The notes beneath the pieces are model-generated. The model saw nothing but the letters and a program-made list of their open reading frames with translations. It had not been told where the DNA came from and did not search any database. From assembly GCA_024227155.1 (NCBI GenBank), contig JAAELB010000740.1:1-40315 (forward strand): a stretch of 40,315 bases of DNA, given 5' to 3'. The first letter of the stretch is position 1. Every line of letters begins with the position of its first letter. Of this stretch, positions 7,855 to 16,841 are shown in pieces. Made by a program: the position numbers and the translations under genes. The stretch comes from Desulfobulbaceae bacterium. Lineage in GTDB: Bacteria > Desulfobacterota > Desulfobulbia > Desulfobulbales > Desulfocapsaceae.

Positions 7855-8277
7855 TTACAATGCTGGGACTGCTTTTACGGGACTGGGGCCCAGTTCCCTT
7901 ATTTTTGCGGTAATTTCTGTTGCTATTTCTGCAAAACGATGTCCCATTCCCGCAGACATCATGACCATTTCAAGACGATCACTTTCAATACCTATTTCTT
8001 CAAGATAGGTCTTGACGTAGGCAATTCGTTTAGCGGCTTTTTCGTTTCCGCTCTTAAAGTGACAGTCGCCCTCCAGGCAGCCAGCAACATAGACACCGTC
8101 AGCACCTTTTTCAAAGGCTTTGACGATATGCAGGGCATCGACTTTACCGGAACAAGGTACTCGAATAATCTTTACATTTGAGGGATAGGGAAGACGTTGG
8201 CTTCCCGCCATATCTGCGGCGGTATAGGCGCAGTAGTGGCAGCAGAAGGCTACTATTACCGGTTCAAAATTTTCCAT
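7855..8277 (-). CDS. mvhD: MvhD/FlpD-type hydrogenase iron-sulfur subunit
   Basis: This 140-residue MvhD-family [2Fe-2S] protein relays electrons between a donor enzyme and HdrA. The N-terminal motif FCCHYCAYTAAD, then RVPCSGK and the GCLEGDCHF motif, are the conserved cysteine positions of the family. The ATG overlaps the HdrA stop codon (TAATG), which shows tight translational coupling. No hydrogenase large subunit is present, so here the electron partner is more likely MetFV, a formate or pyridine-nucleotide module, or a ferredoxin. Confidence 0.92.
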   Translation of the reverse strand: MENFEPVIVAFCCHYCAYTAADMAGSQRLPYPSNVKIIRVPCSGKVDALHIVKAFEKGADGVYVAGCLEGDCHFKSGNEKAAKRIAYVKTYLEEIGIESDRLEMVMMSAGMGHRFAEIATEITAKIRELGPSPVKAVPAL

Positions 8278-11200
8278 TATGCAGTTATCCTTTCAAATAG
8301 TTGTTCGACTTTTGCAAGTATTCTATCATCTTCGAATTGCATCAGCTGAATGGCCTTGGCGGGACACTCTGAAACACATATACCACATCCGTGACACTTG
8401 GCTGGGTCAATTTCAGAATAACCGTCTGCGTTTATAAATGGGATGTCAAAAGGACATGCTCGGACGCAGATAAGACAAGAGGCGCAGAGTTTACCATCTA
8501 CCTTGGCACTTGCTGCACCAAGATTGATTTCATTACGGGCCAGCATGGTCTGTGCCCTTGCAGCTACGGCATTGGCCTGGGTGACACTTTCCCTGATGAG
8601 TTTTGGTGAATGGGCGGTTCCTGCAACAAAAAAACCTGGTACAGGCATATCAACCGGTCGTAGTTTAACATGATCTTCAAGGAAATAACCATCATTGGTA
8701 CGTGGTAATTTGAAGATCATCGACAGTTCCTCGGTGGAATCTGTGTCAGCAACCATACCAGTGCTAAGACTGAGGTTGTCTGCGGCTACCGTGACGTGCA
8801 TCGATAAGATGGAGTCATAATAGGTAACCTCAACCTGCTCACCCGCTGCGTTAACAACCGGTGGGTTATCGGCGTTGTATCTTACAAAGATGACACCTTT
8901 TTCCCTGGCCATTCGGTAATAGTCTTCCTGGAAACCGTAGGTCCGCATATCACGGTAGAGTACAAATACTCTGGCATCAGGGTTAGTTTCCAGAATGGCA
9001 AGTGAGTTCTTAATGGCATTTTGGCAGCAAATGCGGGAACAGTTGGGATTCTCTTTGGTGCGTGATCCAACACATTGGATCATTACAACATTGTCCCACT
9101 CTTTCACTTTTTCAGGGTTGTCTGCTATGTATCGCTGTGTTTCAAGTTGTGTGCGAACAGCAGGGGATTCATCCAGCAGATATTGATTCGGCCTACTGGA
9201 AATAGCACCAGTTGCCAAGATGGTTATGCCGTGTTCCAGTTGGCGGTAAAACATCTGTTTGCCGCTCTGGAAGCCGGTGGTGAACATACCGGGCATACCG
9301 GAGTGGTCAACAATAAGTGCCCTGGTGAATACCTGGATATTTGCATGACCGTTGACTTTTGCAACAAGTTCTTCAATAAAGGCAGGAACATAATTGCCTT
9401 CCAGGGTCTTGATTAAAAGATTAGCTAACCCACCAAGTTTGTCACTTTTTTCAGCTAGATAGATCTGGAAGCCCTGGTCAGCAAGATTAAGTGCTGCGGT
9501 CATACCGGTGATACCACCACCCACAACAAGAACATTTTTGTTCATGGGCAGAGACTGCTCCACCAGAGGTTGTGCATTGACGACAGCACCTACTGACATT
9601 TGCAGGAGAACTTTGGCTTTCTCTGTTGCTTCTTCTGGTTTTGCGGAGTGTACCCAGGTAGCCTGATCTCGGATGTTGGCAATTTCCAGAAGATATTTAT
9701 TGAGTCCGGCCTTGGCCAGTAAATCCTCAAATTTAGCCTGATGGGTACGGGGGGAGCAACCTCCAATTACAACACGGTTCAACTGTTCATCTTCAATTAT
9801 CTGACGAATGTCATTCATTGAAAGACGGCTACAGCCGTGTCCCTCTGATTTCGCGACAGCAACATGGGGGAGCCCAGCAGCATGTTCAACCAGGGTTTCA
9901 ACATCAACGACGGCACCAATATTATCGCCACAATCACAAATAAAGACACCAACTTTAGGCTCTTCCAGAGAGATATCTCTTTCCACCACCTCAAGTTCTT
10001 CTAAGGACTCATGGTCTTCTTCCGCTACTTCTTCAATTGCTGGAGTGGAGATACCGGCATCAGCGCCTGCCATAAAGGCAGCGGCACTGGCCTGGACCAT
10101 GGTTTCAGGGATATCCTTTGGGCTTTCAAATGTTCCAGCAACATAAACACCTGGTTTGGTGGTAACAACAGGGTTAAAGCCATCAGTTACAGGAAAGAAA
10201 TCATCATTGAGCTCAATACCTACTTTGTCGGCAAGTTCCCTTGTTGAGTCAGAGGTCTTAAAACCGGTGGACAGTACAACCATGTCGAATTTTTCTTCGA
10301 GCTGTTTGGTGCTGTCTTCTACAGTGTAGTTCATGGTGAGATCAGTCTCGCCGGGGTGCTGGAGGATCGAGTGTGGTCTGGATCTTAGAAAACGGACATC
10401 ATATTCATTCTTTGCCCGATTAAAATAGAGTTCGTAGTCCTTACCAAAGGTACGCATATCCATGTAAAATATAGTGGTTTCTATATCTTCCTGGAATCGC
10501 TCTTTGGTGACGATTGCCTCTTTCAATGCGAACATGCAACAGGCGTGAGAGCAGTACGAACCGGATCCTTTCTGAAGTCCTCTTGATCCTATACACTGAA
10601 TCCAGGCAACTTTTTTCGGTTGCTTTCCTGTGGACGGGCAGACGAGTTTCCCTCCGGTTGGACCTGAAGCGGATAAAATTCTTTCGTATTCAAGACTCGT
10701 CACCACATCAGGGAAATTGGCATAACCTAGATAGTCAAGGTGACTGGGATCAAAAAGCGATGCTCCTGGAGAGAGTACAACAGAGGCGCATTTCACTTCC
10801 CGGTTAATCGGCATATCGTCCGGGTTGATTGCTCCTGCGGGGCAAACTTTTACAAGTGCCTGGACATCCGTACATTTTTTGAGATCAATGGAGAATGCCT
10901 GTGGTGTTGCCTGGGGATAGCGCATGCAGGTTGGTGCCCTGTGGTCGAGTCCGGGATGAAAACGGACACATTCAGGGAATTGGTTGAGACATTCTCCGCA
11001 ACCGGTACATTTGTCGAGATTAATGTAGCGTGGTTCAGTTATCAGAGTTGCAGTAAAATTTCCTTTTTCGCCGGTTACACTTTCGACACTGGTCATCGAC
11101 ATCAGTTCGATATGCTCCTGGCGGTTACTTTCTGAGAGGTAGGGGGCTATGGTGCAAAGATCACAATTGTTTGTTGGAAAGGTTCGATCCAACTGGGTCA

Positions 11201-11348
11201 TTAATCCGCCAATCGTGTAATCCTTATCAACGAGAACGACGTCTTTTTCCGCTTCAGCTAAATCCAGAGCCGTTCGTATTCCACCGAGACCACCACCGAC
11301 AACAAGCACTTTGCTATTTGGGTTTTGGATTTTTTTTGAATTCTGCAT
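8277..11348 (-). CDS. hdrA: HdrA-like flavoprotein with two HdrA modules
   Basis: This 1023-residue protein is made of two modules. Residues 1-430 form a thioredoxin-reductase-like FAD fold with GGGLGG (18-23), the CDLC cluster cysteines (62-65) and an inserted ferredoxin-like segment (CTGCGEC, about 114-170). Residues ~465-1023 form a complete HdrA with its N-terminal domain (CDCGDN...GHGCS...GGCSPRTH), a second dinucleotide motif GGGITG (610-615) and two C-terminal [4Fe-4S] motifs (CASCLICVRACP and CHGCGICVSECP). HdrA carries the FAD proposed to bifurcate electrons. This two-module form is common in sulfate reducers. It is encoded between the metF paralogue and mvhD, and it would contact MvhD, the HdrC-HdrB protein and MetV. 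Confidence 0.93.
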   Translation of the reverse strand: MQNSKKIQNPNSKVLVVGGGLGGIRTALDLAEAEKDVVLVDKDYTIGGLMTQLDRTFPTNNCDLCTIAPYLSESNRQEHIELMSMTSVESVTGEKGNFTATLITEPRYINLDKCTGCGECLNQFPECVRFHPGLDHRAPTCMRYPQATPQAFSIDLKKCTDVQALVKVCPAGAINPDDMPINREVKCASVVLSPGASLFDPSHLDYLGYANFPDVVTSLEYERILSASGPTGGKLVCPSTGKQPKKVAWIQCIGSRGLQKGSGSYCSHACCMFALKEAIVTKERFQEDIETTIFYMDMRTFGKDYELYFNRAKNEYDVRFLRSRPHSILQHPGETDLTMNYTVEDSTKQLEEKFDMVVLSTGFKTSDSTRELADKVGIELNDDFFPVTDGFNPVVTTKPGVYVAGTFESPKDIPETMVQASAAAFMAGADAGISTPAIEEVAEEDHESLEELEVVERDISLEEPKVGVFICDCGDNIGAVVDVETLVEHAAGLPHVAVAKSEGHGCSRLSMNDIRQIIEDEQLNRVVIGGCSPRTHQAKFEDLLAKAGLNKYLLEIANIRDQATWVHSAKPEEATEKAKVLLQMSVGAVVNAQPLVEQSLPMNKNVLVVGGGITGMTAALNLADQGFQIYLAEKSDKLGGLANLLIKTLEGNYVPAFIEELVAKVNGHANIQVFTRALIVDHSGMPGMFTTGFQSGKQMFYRQLEHGITILATGAISSRPNQYLLDESPAVRTQLETQRYIADNPEKVKEWDNVVMIQCVGSRTKENPNCSRICCQNAIKNSLAILETNPDARVFVLYRDMRTYGFQEDYYRMAREKGVIFVRYNADNPPVVNAAGEQVEVTYYDSILSMHVTVAADNLSLSTGMVADTDSTEELSMIFKLPRTNDGYFLEDHVKLRPVDMPVPGFFVAGTAHSPKLIRESVTQANAVAARAQTMLARNEINLGAASAKVDGKLCASCLICVRACPFDIPFINADGYSEIDPAKCHGCGICVSECPAKAIQLMQFEDDRILAKVEQLFERITA

Positions 11349-11437
11349 TGTTACCTTTTCTTATTACAGGTTTAGCAGGGTTAAACGAATTACTCGGTCA
11401 ATCCTTGGATAGTATGCCATGGTTGAATGACAGTTTA

Positions 11438-12310
11438 TCAAATGGAGGCTGCATCAAGAATCTCAGGCAGTTTGTGTTCCCAGCCCAGAGTTTGAATGAG
11501 TACGCCTTGACAATTATCTTTCAATGCAGAAATGGTTTCAGCTGCAATAGCGACACCTTCCTGTTCACGGTCTGATGACTTACGAATTCGACGAATCAGC
11601 TCGTCTTTGATATTAGCCCCTGGTTCGCTGTTAGCTATATACTGGGCGATAGCCAAGGATTTGAGTAAGAAAACTGTCGGAATCACAGGCACATCTAAAG
11701 ATTTAATCTTCTCAAAGGCTGGTGCGCAGCTTGCTAGATCAAATACAGGTGGGGTGATAATATACTTGGCACCTGCATCTATTCTTGCCTTGGCCGTTTC
11801 GAGGGCTGAATTAAGTTCCTTCTCGTCGGCAAAGGGAGCAAGTGTGCAGCCAACTGTGTAGTCTGGGGCACCGTCAAGATCAAAACCGCTCAGGTCTTTA
11901 CCTTTTTGCAAGGCCATAAGTGCCTCGATTAATCCAGCTTCATCAAGATCGCTTACGGTTGAAGCATCGCTATGATCGCTTTCACTCATGTCTGAACTGT
12001 CGGCGACAATAATGTTTTGGATACCCAGGACATGGGCAGCAAGGGCGTCTCCCTGGAGCGCCATTCTATTACGGTCCCTGCAATACATGTGCATTATAGT
12101 TTCTACACCCTGTTGTTGCAGGAGAACACCCCCGGCAAGTGCACTCATGCGCATTATGCCATTTTCCATATCGGGTACTACAACCGCATCCACTCTGCCT
12201 TTCAGGCGTCTGGCATCGTTAACCAGTTTGGAAATATTAATGCCTTTTGGGGTGTGAATTTCGGCAAGAACCGCGAACTCATTTGACGCTAATCGTTTTT
12301 GAAAACTCAT
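11438..12310 (-). CDS. Divergent MetF paralogue
   Basis: This 290-residue protein has the MetF TIM-barrel pattern. It retains the catalytic-position Glu (E17, LAEIHTPKG), the CRDRNR element and the QxxGD helix. It differs from the canonical MetF at 6216-7139 at two functional sites: the SGDH loop has become DSSDM, and the folate-binding Thr-Gln pair has become Thr-Pro (T186-P187). It sits between the HdrC-HdrB selenoprotein gene and hdrA, so it is probably part of the complex. Possible roles are a structural or flavin-bearing electron-transfer subunit, or a reductase for another folate or pterin substrate. Sequence alone does not decide between them. Confidence 0.82.
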   Translation of the reverse strand: MSFQKRLASNEFAVLAEIHTPKGINISKLVNDARRLKGRVDAVVVPDMENGIMRMSALAGGVLLQQQGVETIMHMYCRDRNRMALQGDALAAHVLGIQNIIVADSSDMSESDHSDASTVSDLDEAGLIEALMALQKGKDLSGFDLDGAPDYTVGCTLAPFADEKELNSALETAKARIDAGAKYIITPPVFDLASCAPAFEKIKSLDVPVIPTVFLLKSLAIAQYIANSEPGANIKDELIRRIRKSSDREQEGVAIAAETISALKDNCQGVLIQTLGWEHKLPEILDAASI

Positions 12311-12345
12311 AGGTTTATTTTCCCTCCAAATAAGAATATGTCATT

Positions 12346-13668
12346 TTAGAACAGTGCTGTTTCTGGGTGAAAGACGTCTACATCTTTTAGGTCATCACCT
12401 AAATAGGCCCTTTCGTTGGGACCAAGAATTCCAAGGGACAGACAAAGCAGTGTCCAGATATGAACAGTGCCAAATGTTGCTCCATGGTGATGTCCTAGAT
12501 CATGTACCTGCGCGTGACAGTTATGGCAGCCTGTAATACAGTAATCGGCGCCTGTAGAGATGATCTGGTCAAATTTCAACTGTCCATAGGCCCGGCGCTG
12601 CTCCGTATAGCCTGACTGGAGAAAGCCACCGCCCCCACCACAGCAGTAGTTGTTTGATTTATTGGGGGTCATTTCTATGAGATTTTCTTCGCCAACGATA
12701 GATTTAATAACGTAACGAAGATCATCTGCAACGACATCTCCCTCGCCCTTGCGTATAATCTGACATGGATCTTGAACAGTAAATTTAATTTTACGCTCTT
12801 TATTCCAATCAGAATTTACTTTCAGGCGACCTTCACGAATCCATTTAGCGTAATAGGTGTAGATTGATGCAACTTCAAATTTATGATCAATTCCGAATTT
12901 TTTCAGTCCGGCCCGGACTGAGAATGTGATGTGTCCTCATTCGGTATTGAGAAAGACCTTACACCCCAGTTCGTCCGCTTGGTTGGCTGAAACCCTCGTG
13001 ACTCTCTCCCAGCAGTCATTGTCAGCGAGAAACATACAGTAATTTTCCGCTGCCCAGCCTTTACTGCCATAGGTCCAGTCGACGCCAGCGAGATTAAGGA
13101 TTTTCCACAATGGCACCATCTCGTCAGGTTCTGTAACCGGTTCTCGGGAATTTTGATTTATAAAAAAGAAGGCGCCCTCTTTGTCAATGGGGGCTTCCAT
13201 CTCTTTGAATTCCGGCTGCGATTCTTTGTACTCTTCCAAGACATCTTCAACAACAAAGATAAAATCGTCTGGAGCTGTGCCCATGGCACTGTTAGAGTCG
13301 TTTCTAAGAGCCATATCGCAGGACTTCATGATACCGGAAGGACGCTCTTCTCGAGGCCACTCCGCCCTTGCATTAAATACAAGTTGCGGGATATCTATCT
13401 TCATCGGACAGACATAGACGCAGCGCTGACACATGGTGCACATCCATACCCACGGTGAATTGACAGCTTGCTCATCCATACCCATGGCGATCATTCGCAG
13501 GAATTTGCGAGGGTCCATATCTTCAAGTCCAGTCGCTGGACAGCCTGAGGCACACGCTCCGCACGTCAAACAGAGGTTTAAATTTCCTCCGTCAGGGACT
13601 ATGCCCTTGGCCTTGTCAAGAAATGTACTTTTCTTCTTGCCTTTTATTGTGATGGTGCTTTCTGACAT
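12346..13668 (-). CDS. HdrC-HdrB type iron-sulfur protein; selenoprotein read through an in-frame UGA
   Basis: This gene appears as two ORFs (12937-13701 and 12346-12672) separated by one TGA at 12937-12939 in the same frame. Translation through the TGA gives about 440 residues with no other stop. The N-terminus is HdrC-like, with two [4Fe-4S] motifs (CLTCGACASGC and CTMCQRCVYVC). The middle is a degenerate first CCG region. The C-terminus is a complete CCG domain: E-U-G-H, then DPCQ, NYCCGGGGGF and GCHNCH. The UGA replaces the first cysteine of the family's ECGH motif, so selenocysteine (about residue 244) would ligate or neighbour the non-cubane cluster. I start at the ATG at 13668 (MSEST), which has AAGGA about 10 bases upstream. 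It is the first gene of the hdrA-mvhD-metVF string and supplies the HdrC/HdrB functions. Confidence 0.85.
12903..12921 (-). promoter_or_regulatory. bSECIS-like hairpin directing selenocysteine insertion
   Basis: On the minus strand, 15 nt after the UGA at 12937-12939, is TCAGTCC-GGGCC-GGACTGA: a 7-bp perfect stem with a 5-nt loop starting with G. The spacing from UGA to the apical loop is 22 nt. The loop size, the G in the first loop positions and the distance fit the published bacterial SECIS model (16-37 nt, apical loop 3-14 nt). The fold was judged by eye. Confidence 0.75.
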
Positions 13669-13837
13669 TGATGTTGTTCCTTTTTTCCTATCCAATTTCA
13701 TAAAGTAGGGAATGTGAAGTAACTAACCCTAACTTTGCTCAATTGTGGTTGAAGAATTAAATTTACGCCAGTGTGGTTCCCGTTTACCTCCTTAAAACAT
13801 TTTCAACTTTGGCATGTAAAATTGCATTTAGCGCTTC

Positions 13838-13886
13838 AGAAATTCATTTCTTGTTCATTATGAATGAATTTCGTGAAGGTACTTAT
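13838..13886. repeat. Dispersed palindromic repeat, module A (copy 1)
   Basis: About 49 bp containing GAAATTCATT ... AATGAATTTC arms and the tail CGTGAAGGTACTTAT. It is nearly identical to 25188-25236, differing mainly in the loop. It lies about 170 bp upstream of the selenoprotein operon start, in a non-coding gap. Confidence 0.7.
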
Positions 13887-14459
13887 CGCTGTTAAATTTT
13901 CGTTTAACTGAACTAGGTGTGACTGCTCTGTTAATCTCGGCCGTATATTGTATACAATTAGGTGAAGTGCGTAATTGATACATTGTGCTCTGGTGCGCTG
14001 GTGAAATGCATGTACACAGGTAGCCTGGACGTTCTACGACGCCCCTTTGTGGTTGTGTGATTTTGGTTGAACCCAAATGTTGCATTCTTTTTGCCCTGTG
14101 AGCATATGAAAGAGATTGTCAAATGCCTGGAACTTTTGGAAACCGGGTATTTAACGTTGATTTTTAACCAGCAACACTCCAGCAGGCACGAATCTACAAA
14201 TACCCAATTTAAAAGTCAATCCTAATGGATAGGGCAAGGGAGCCCGTAGGGATTGACTTGTTGGGTACAAAATGAAAAAAACAAGAGTTTTAGCTTTATT
14301 TATATTTAAAATACAGTTACATACCTTCTTTTTTTGGAAAACGGAGTAGTGATGTTTTTGTGCAATAGAACGTTTATCAATAATAGTTTGCAAGTCTTGT
14401 AGTATTATTGAACAATAGTGTTAAGGATTGTAACTTGCCTATATTGTTGGTTGAAATTT
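13887..14459. other. Long non-coding gap with a large imperfect hairpin
   Basis: About 570 bases lack a credible gene; short open frames here have no family pattern. It must hold the promoter of the divergent minus-strand Hdr operon. At 14201-14267 the arms TACCCAA...AAGTCAATCCTA and TAGGGATTGACTT..TTGGGTA make a long imperfect hairpin, with an apical GC-rich loop, that could be a small RNA or terminator-like structure. Confidence 0.45.
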
Positions 14460-14487
14460 TTGACAATACAAATGTTTATGTTATCTT
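14460..14487 (+). promoter_or_regulatory. Sigma-70-like promoter for the MoxR/VWA genes
   Basis: TTGACA (14460-14465), a 16-bp spacer, then TATCTT (14482-14487). This is a consensus -35 with a fair -10, about 145 bp upstream of the MoxR start. Confidence 0.45.
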
Positions 14488-14631
14488 AGACGTAAACGTG
14501 ACATTTTGTCTGGTTTTTTTTTGGCAGGGGAGGGGGTATTATTGCCCGGCTTAATCAAAAAAAAGATGCGGGCTTTCAAGTAAACCTGGCAGTGATTAAA
14601 ATTGTTTAAAGGGTAGATGTTGAGGGAAATT

Positions 14632-15474
14632 ATGGGTCAAACAGGATTCAGTGGATCGGCAAAATATGTTCTTGATGATGAACTTGCTAAAATTGTAAAT
14701 ATTTCAATGGTGCTGGAAATGCCATTGTTGCTAAAGGGTGAACCCGGTACCGGTAAGACCATGCTCGCCCATGCGATTGCAGAAACATTGCGCATGGAGC
14801 TGATAATTCTTAACGTCAAGTCGAGCATGAAGCTGATTGAGGCCCTGTACCAATATGATACATTGACCAGGCTCAACGATAGTCGCTTTGGCGATTCGAC
14901 TCGCAATGTTGGTAATATCAGCGACTATATAAAGATGGGTAAAATTGGACAGGCCTTTGTCGCCGAAAAAAGATGTGTGTTGTTGATAGATGAGATTGAT
15001 AAGGCTGAAACTGAGTTTCAAGATGATATGCTTGATGTTCTTGACCAGATGCAATTTGATATTATTGAGACGGATGAGGTGGTTAAAGCCAGACAGAGAC
15101 CGGTAATAATCATCACTTCGAATGCAAAGAAAGATCTGTCAGATCCTTTTCTAGGGAGGTGTAATTTTCATCATATTGCTTTTCCTGATCCCAAGATGAT
15201 GAGAAATATCCTCAATCTTCATTTTCCCGATATTAACAAGCGTCTCGTTGATCGGGCGATTAAGACTTTTTATGAGTTGCGTGGTATTGAAGGCATCGAA
15301 AAAAAACCGGCCACTAGAGAATTAATTAACTGGATAAGGGCTCTCGGTGCTGATCCTGATTTTTCTGATGGCGATCGGTTGAAAAAAGAAATTCCTTATC
15401 TTGGCGTGCTTTTTAAGAAGAGCGGTGATTATCACCGGTCAACGAGCAATCTTATGAAAAAACGGTTTTTTTAG
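14632..15474 (+). CDS. MoxR-family AAA+ ATPase
   Basis: This protein of about 280 residues is an AAA+ ATPase of the MoxR group, which act as chaperones that activate or insert metal centres in partner enzymes, usually together with a VWA protein. It has Walker A GEPGTGKT, Walker B LLIDEIDKA, sensor 1 (IIITSNAKK) and the arginine-finger region (DPFLGRCNF). I prefer the ATG at 14632 (MGQTGFSG), which has GAGGG five bases upstream and fits the usual N-terminus. An ATG at 14617 adds five residues. The VWA gene follows after 3 bp, so they form a bicistronic unit. The client protein is unknown. Confidence 0.9.
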   Translation: MGQTGFSGSAKYVLDDELAKIVNISMVLEMPLLLKGEPGTGKTMLAHAIAETLRMELIILNVKSSMKLIEALYQYDTLTRLNDSRFGDSTRNVGNISDYIKMGKIGQAFVAEKRCVLLIDEIDKAETEFQDDMLDVLDQMQFDIIETDEVVKARQRPVIIITSNAKKDLSDPFLGRCNFHHIAFPDPKMMRNILNLHFPDINKRLVDRAIKTFYELRGIEGIEKKPATRELINWIRALGADPDFSDGDRLKKEIPYLGVLFKKSGDYHRSTSNLMKKRFF

Positions 15475-15477
15475 ACG

Positions 15478-16668
15478 ATGTTTATAGATTTTTTCTATAA
15501 ATTAAAGGATGTAGGTGTTCCTGTTACCGCCACCTCATTTCTCACCCTGCACAGAGCGGTCGCCTCAGATCTGGTTGGCTCTCTTGATGATCTGTACACG
15601 ACCGCCCGTACAGTTCTTGTCAAAAATGAAAAATATTTCGATATTTATGACCAGGTGTTTGCCCATGTCTTTCAAGGCATCGAACTCGCTGATGTTGACA
15701 GTGAGGCACTTGAGCTTCTTGCTGAAAGCATGCTGGACGAGTGGCTGAGAAACCCCAAAGAGGTCGCGGATGCCCTTGGGATTGATGAAAAAAAACTGAG
15801 CCATCTGTCTCCCGATGAACTGCTCGATTATTTTAAGGAGCGTTTGAAGGATCAGGACGGGCGCCACGATGGTGGTTCCAAATGGATTGGAACAGGAGGA
15901 ACGTCTCCTGTAGGTCATTCTGGTCATCATCCTGGGGGGTTGCGGGTAGGCGGGGTATCAAGAAATAAATCCGCGCTTCAAGTCGCCGGAGAGAGGCGTT
16001 TTCGAGACTACTCAACCCATGGTCCACTCACCAGAAGCTCCATGGGAGAGGCCCTGAAGAAATTGAGAAATCTTGTGCCTCAAGGTGCGAAAAACGAGTT
16101 GAATGTTGATGCCACTATCTACCAGACTATGAGGAACGGTGGTGAGATCGAGATGATCTTTGAAAGAGCCGTTGTCGATCGTCTTAAAGTGGTCCTGGCA
16201 ATAGATAACGGTGGCTGGTCAATGGAGCCCCACGTTGAAATGGTGCAGGCTCTTTTTAACTACTCCAAATCCGAATTTAAGGATCTTAAAACCTATTTTT
16301 TTCACAATACGATTTATGATCTGCTGTGGCAGGACCCGGCTCGATATAAAAATCCGCTGGCTATTAGCCAGTTTTCAAAAATAGATCCTGAGACCAGATT
16401 TATTGTTGTTGGAGATGCGTCCATGGCACCCTACGAGCTCATGTCAACAGATGGCTCGATTTATGCGTTTGAAAGAAGCGGAAAACCCTCCATAGAGCAG
16501 TTGAAGTTTTTGAATAACTTTTTTAGTCGCTCGGTCTGGCTTAATCCGATTCCAGAGAACCACTGGCCTTATACCCACACAATAAACGTGATACGTTCGA
16601 TTTTTCCAATGTTTGAACTGTCACTAGATGGTCTTGATAAGGCGGTTAAGCATCTTATGAGTTCTTGA
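15478..16668 (+). CDS. CoxE-like VWA-domain protein
   Basis: This 396-residue protein has an N-terminal helical domain (1-~130), a Gly/His-rich linker (about 140-165), and a C-terminal von Willebrand A domain (about 235-390). The metal-ion-dependent adhesion site appears as AIDNGGWSM, the form typical of the CoxE-like subgroup, with a later Asp in VVGDASMAPYEL. VWA proteins of this type pair with MoxR ATPases, and the MoxR gene is 3 bp upstream. The pair probably matures or inserts cofactors of an enzyme encoded elsewhere. Confidence 0.88.
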   Translation: MFIDFFYKLKDVGVPVTATSFLTLHRAVASDLVGSLDDLYTTARTVLVKNEKYFDIYDQVFAHVFQGIELADVDSEALELLAESMLDEWLRNPKEVADALGIDEKKLSHLSPDELLDYFKERLKDQDGRHDGGSKWIGTGGTSPVGHSGHHPGGLRVGGVSRNKSALQVAGERRFRDYSTHGPLTRSSMGEALKKLRNLVPQGAKNELNVDATIYQTMRNGGEIEMIFERAVVDRLKVVLAIDNGGWSMEPHVEMVQALFNYSKSEFKDLKTYFFHNTIYDLLWQDPARYKNPLAISQFSKIDPETRFIVVGDASMAPYELMSTDGSIYAFERSGKPSIEQLKFLNNFFSRSVWLNPIPENHWPYTHTINVIRSIFPMFELSLDGLDKAVKHLMSS

Positions 16669-16841
16669 AAAAATGAGTTTCTAAAGTGATTATACGATGG
16701 ATACAACGTCTTGTTTTGCAATGATAAATCATTTTCCCTGTACTTTGCGTATGCAAGATTTAGGTGACAATTATAATTGCCTGATTATCATTTCCACTCA
16801 TCCATTAGATTAAATTTTTCCATTGAAAAAGGTACATAACC

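Noticed and set aside
12346-12672. Separate short HdrB-like gene
   Set aside because: It is the 3' part of the UGA-containing gene. The same frame is open with conserved sequence from 12936 down to 12672, so there is no independent start.
13838-14300. CRISPR array or phage region
   Set aside because: No regularly spaced direct repeats, cas genes, integrase or phage genes in the window. The only tyrosine recombinase is the housekeeping XerC.
14151-14393. 80-codon minus-strand frame in the long gap
   Set aside because: It overlaps the large hairpin, and its composition is not protein-like.
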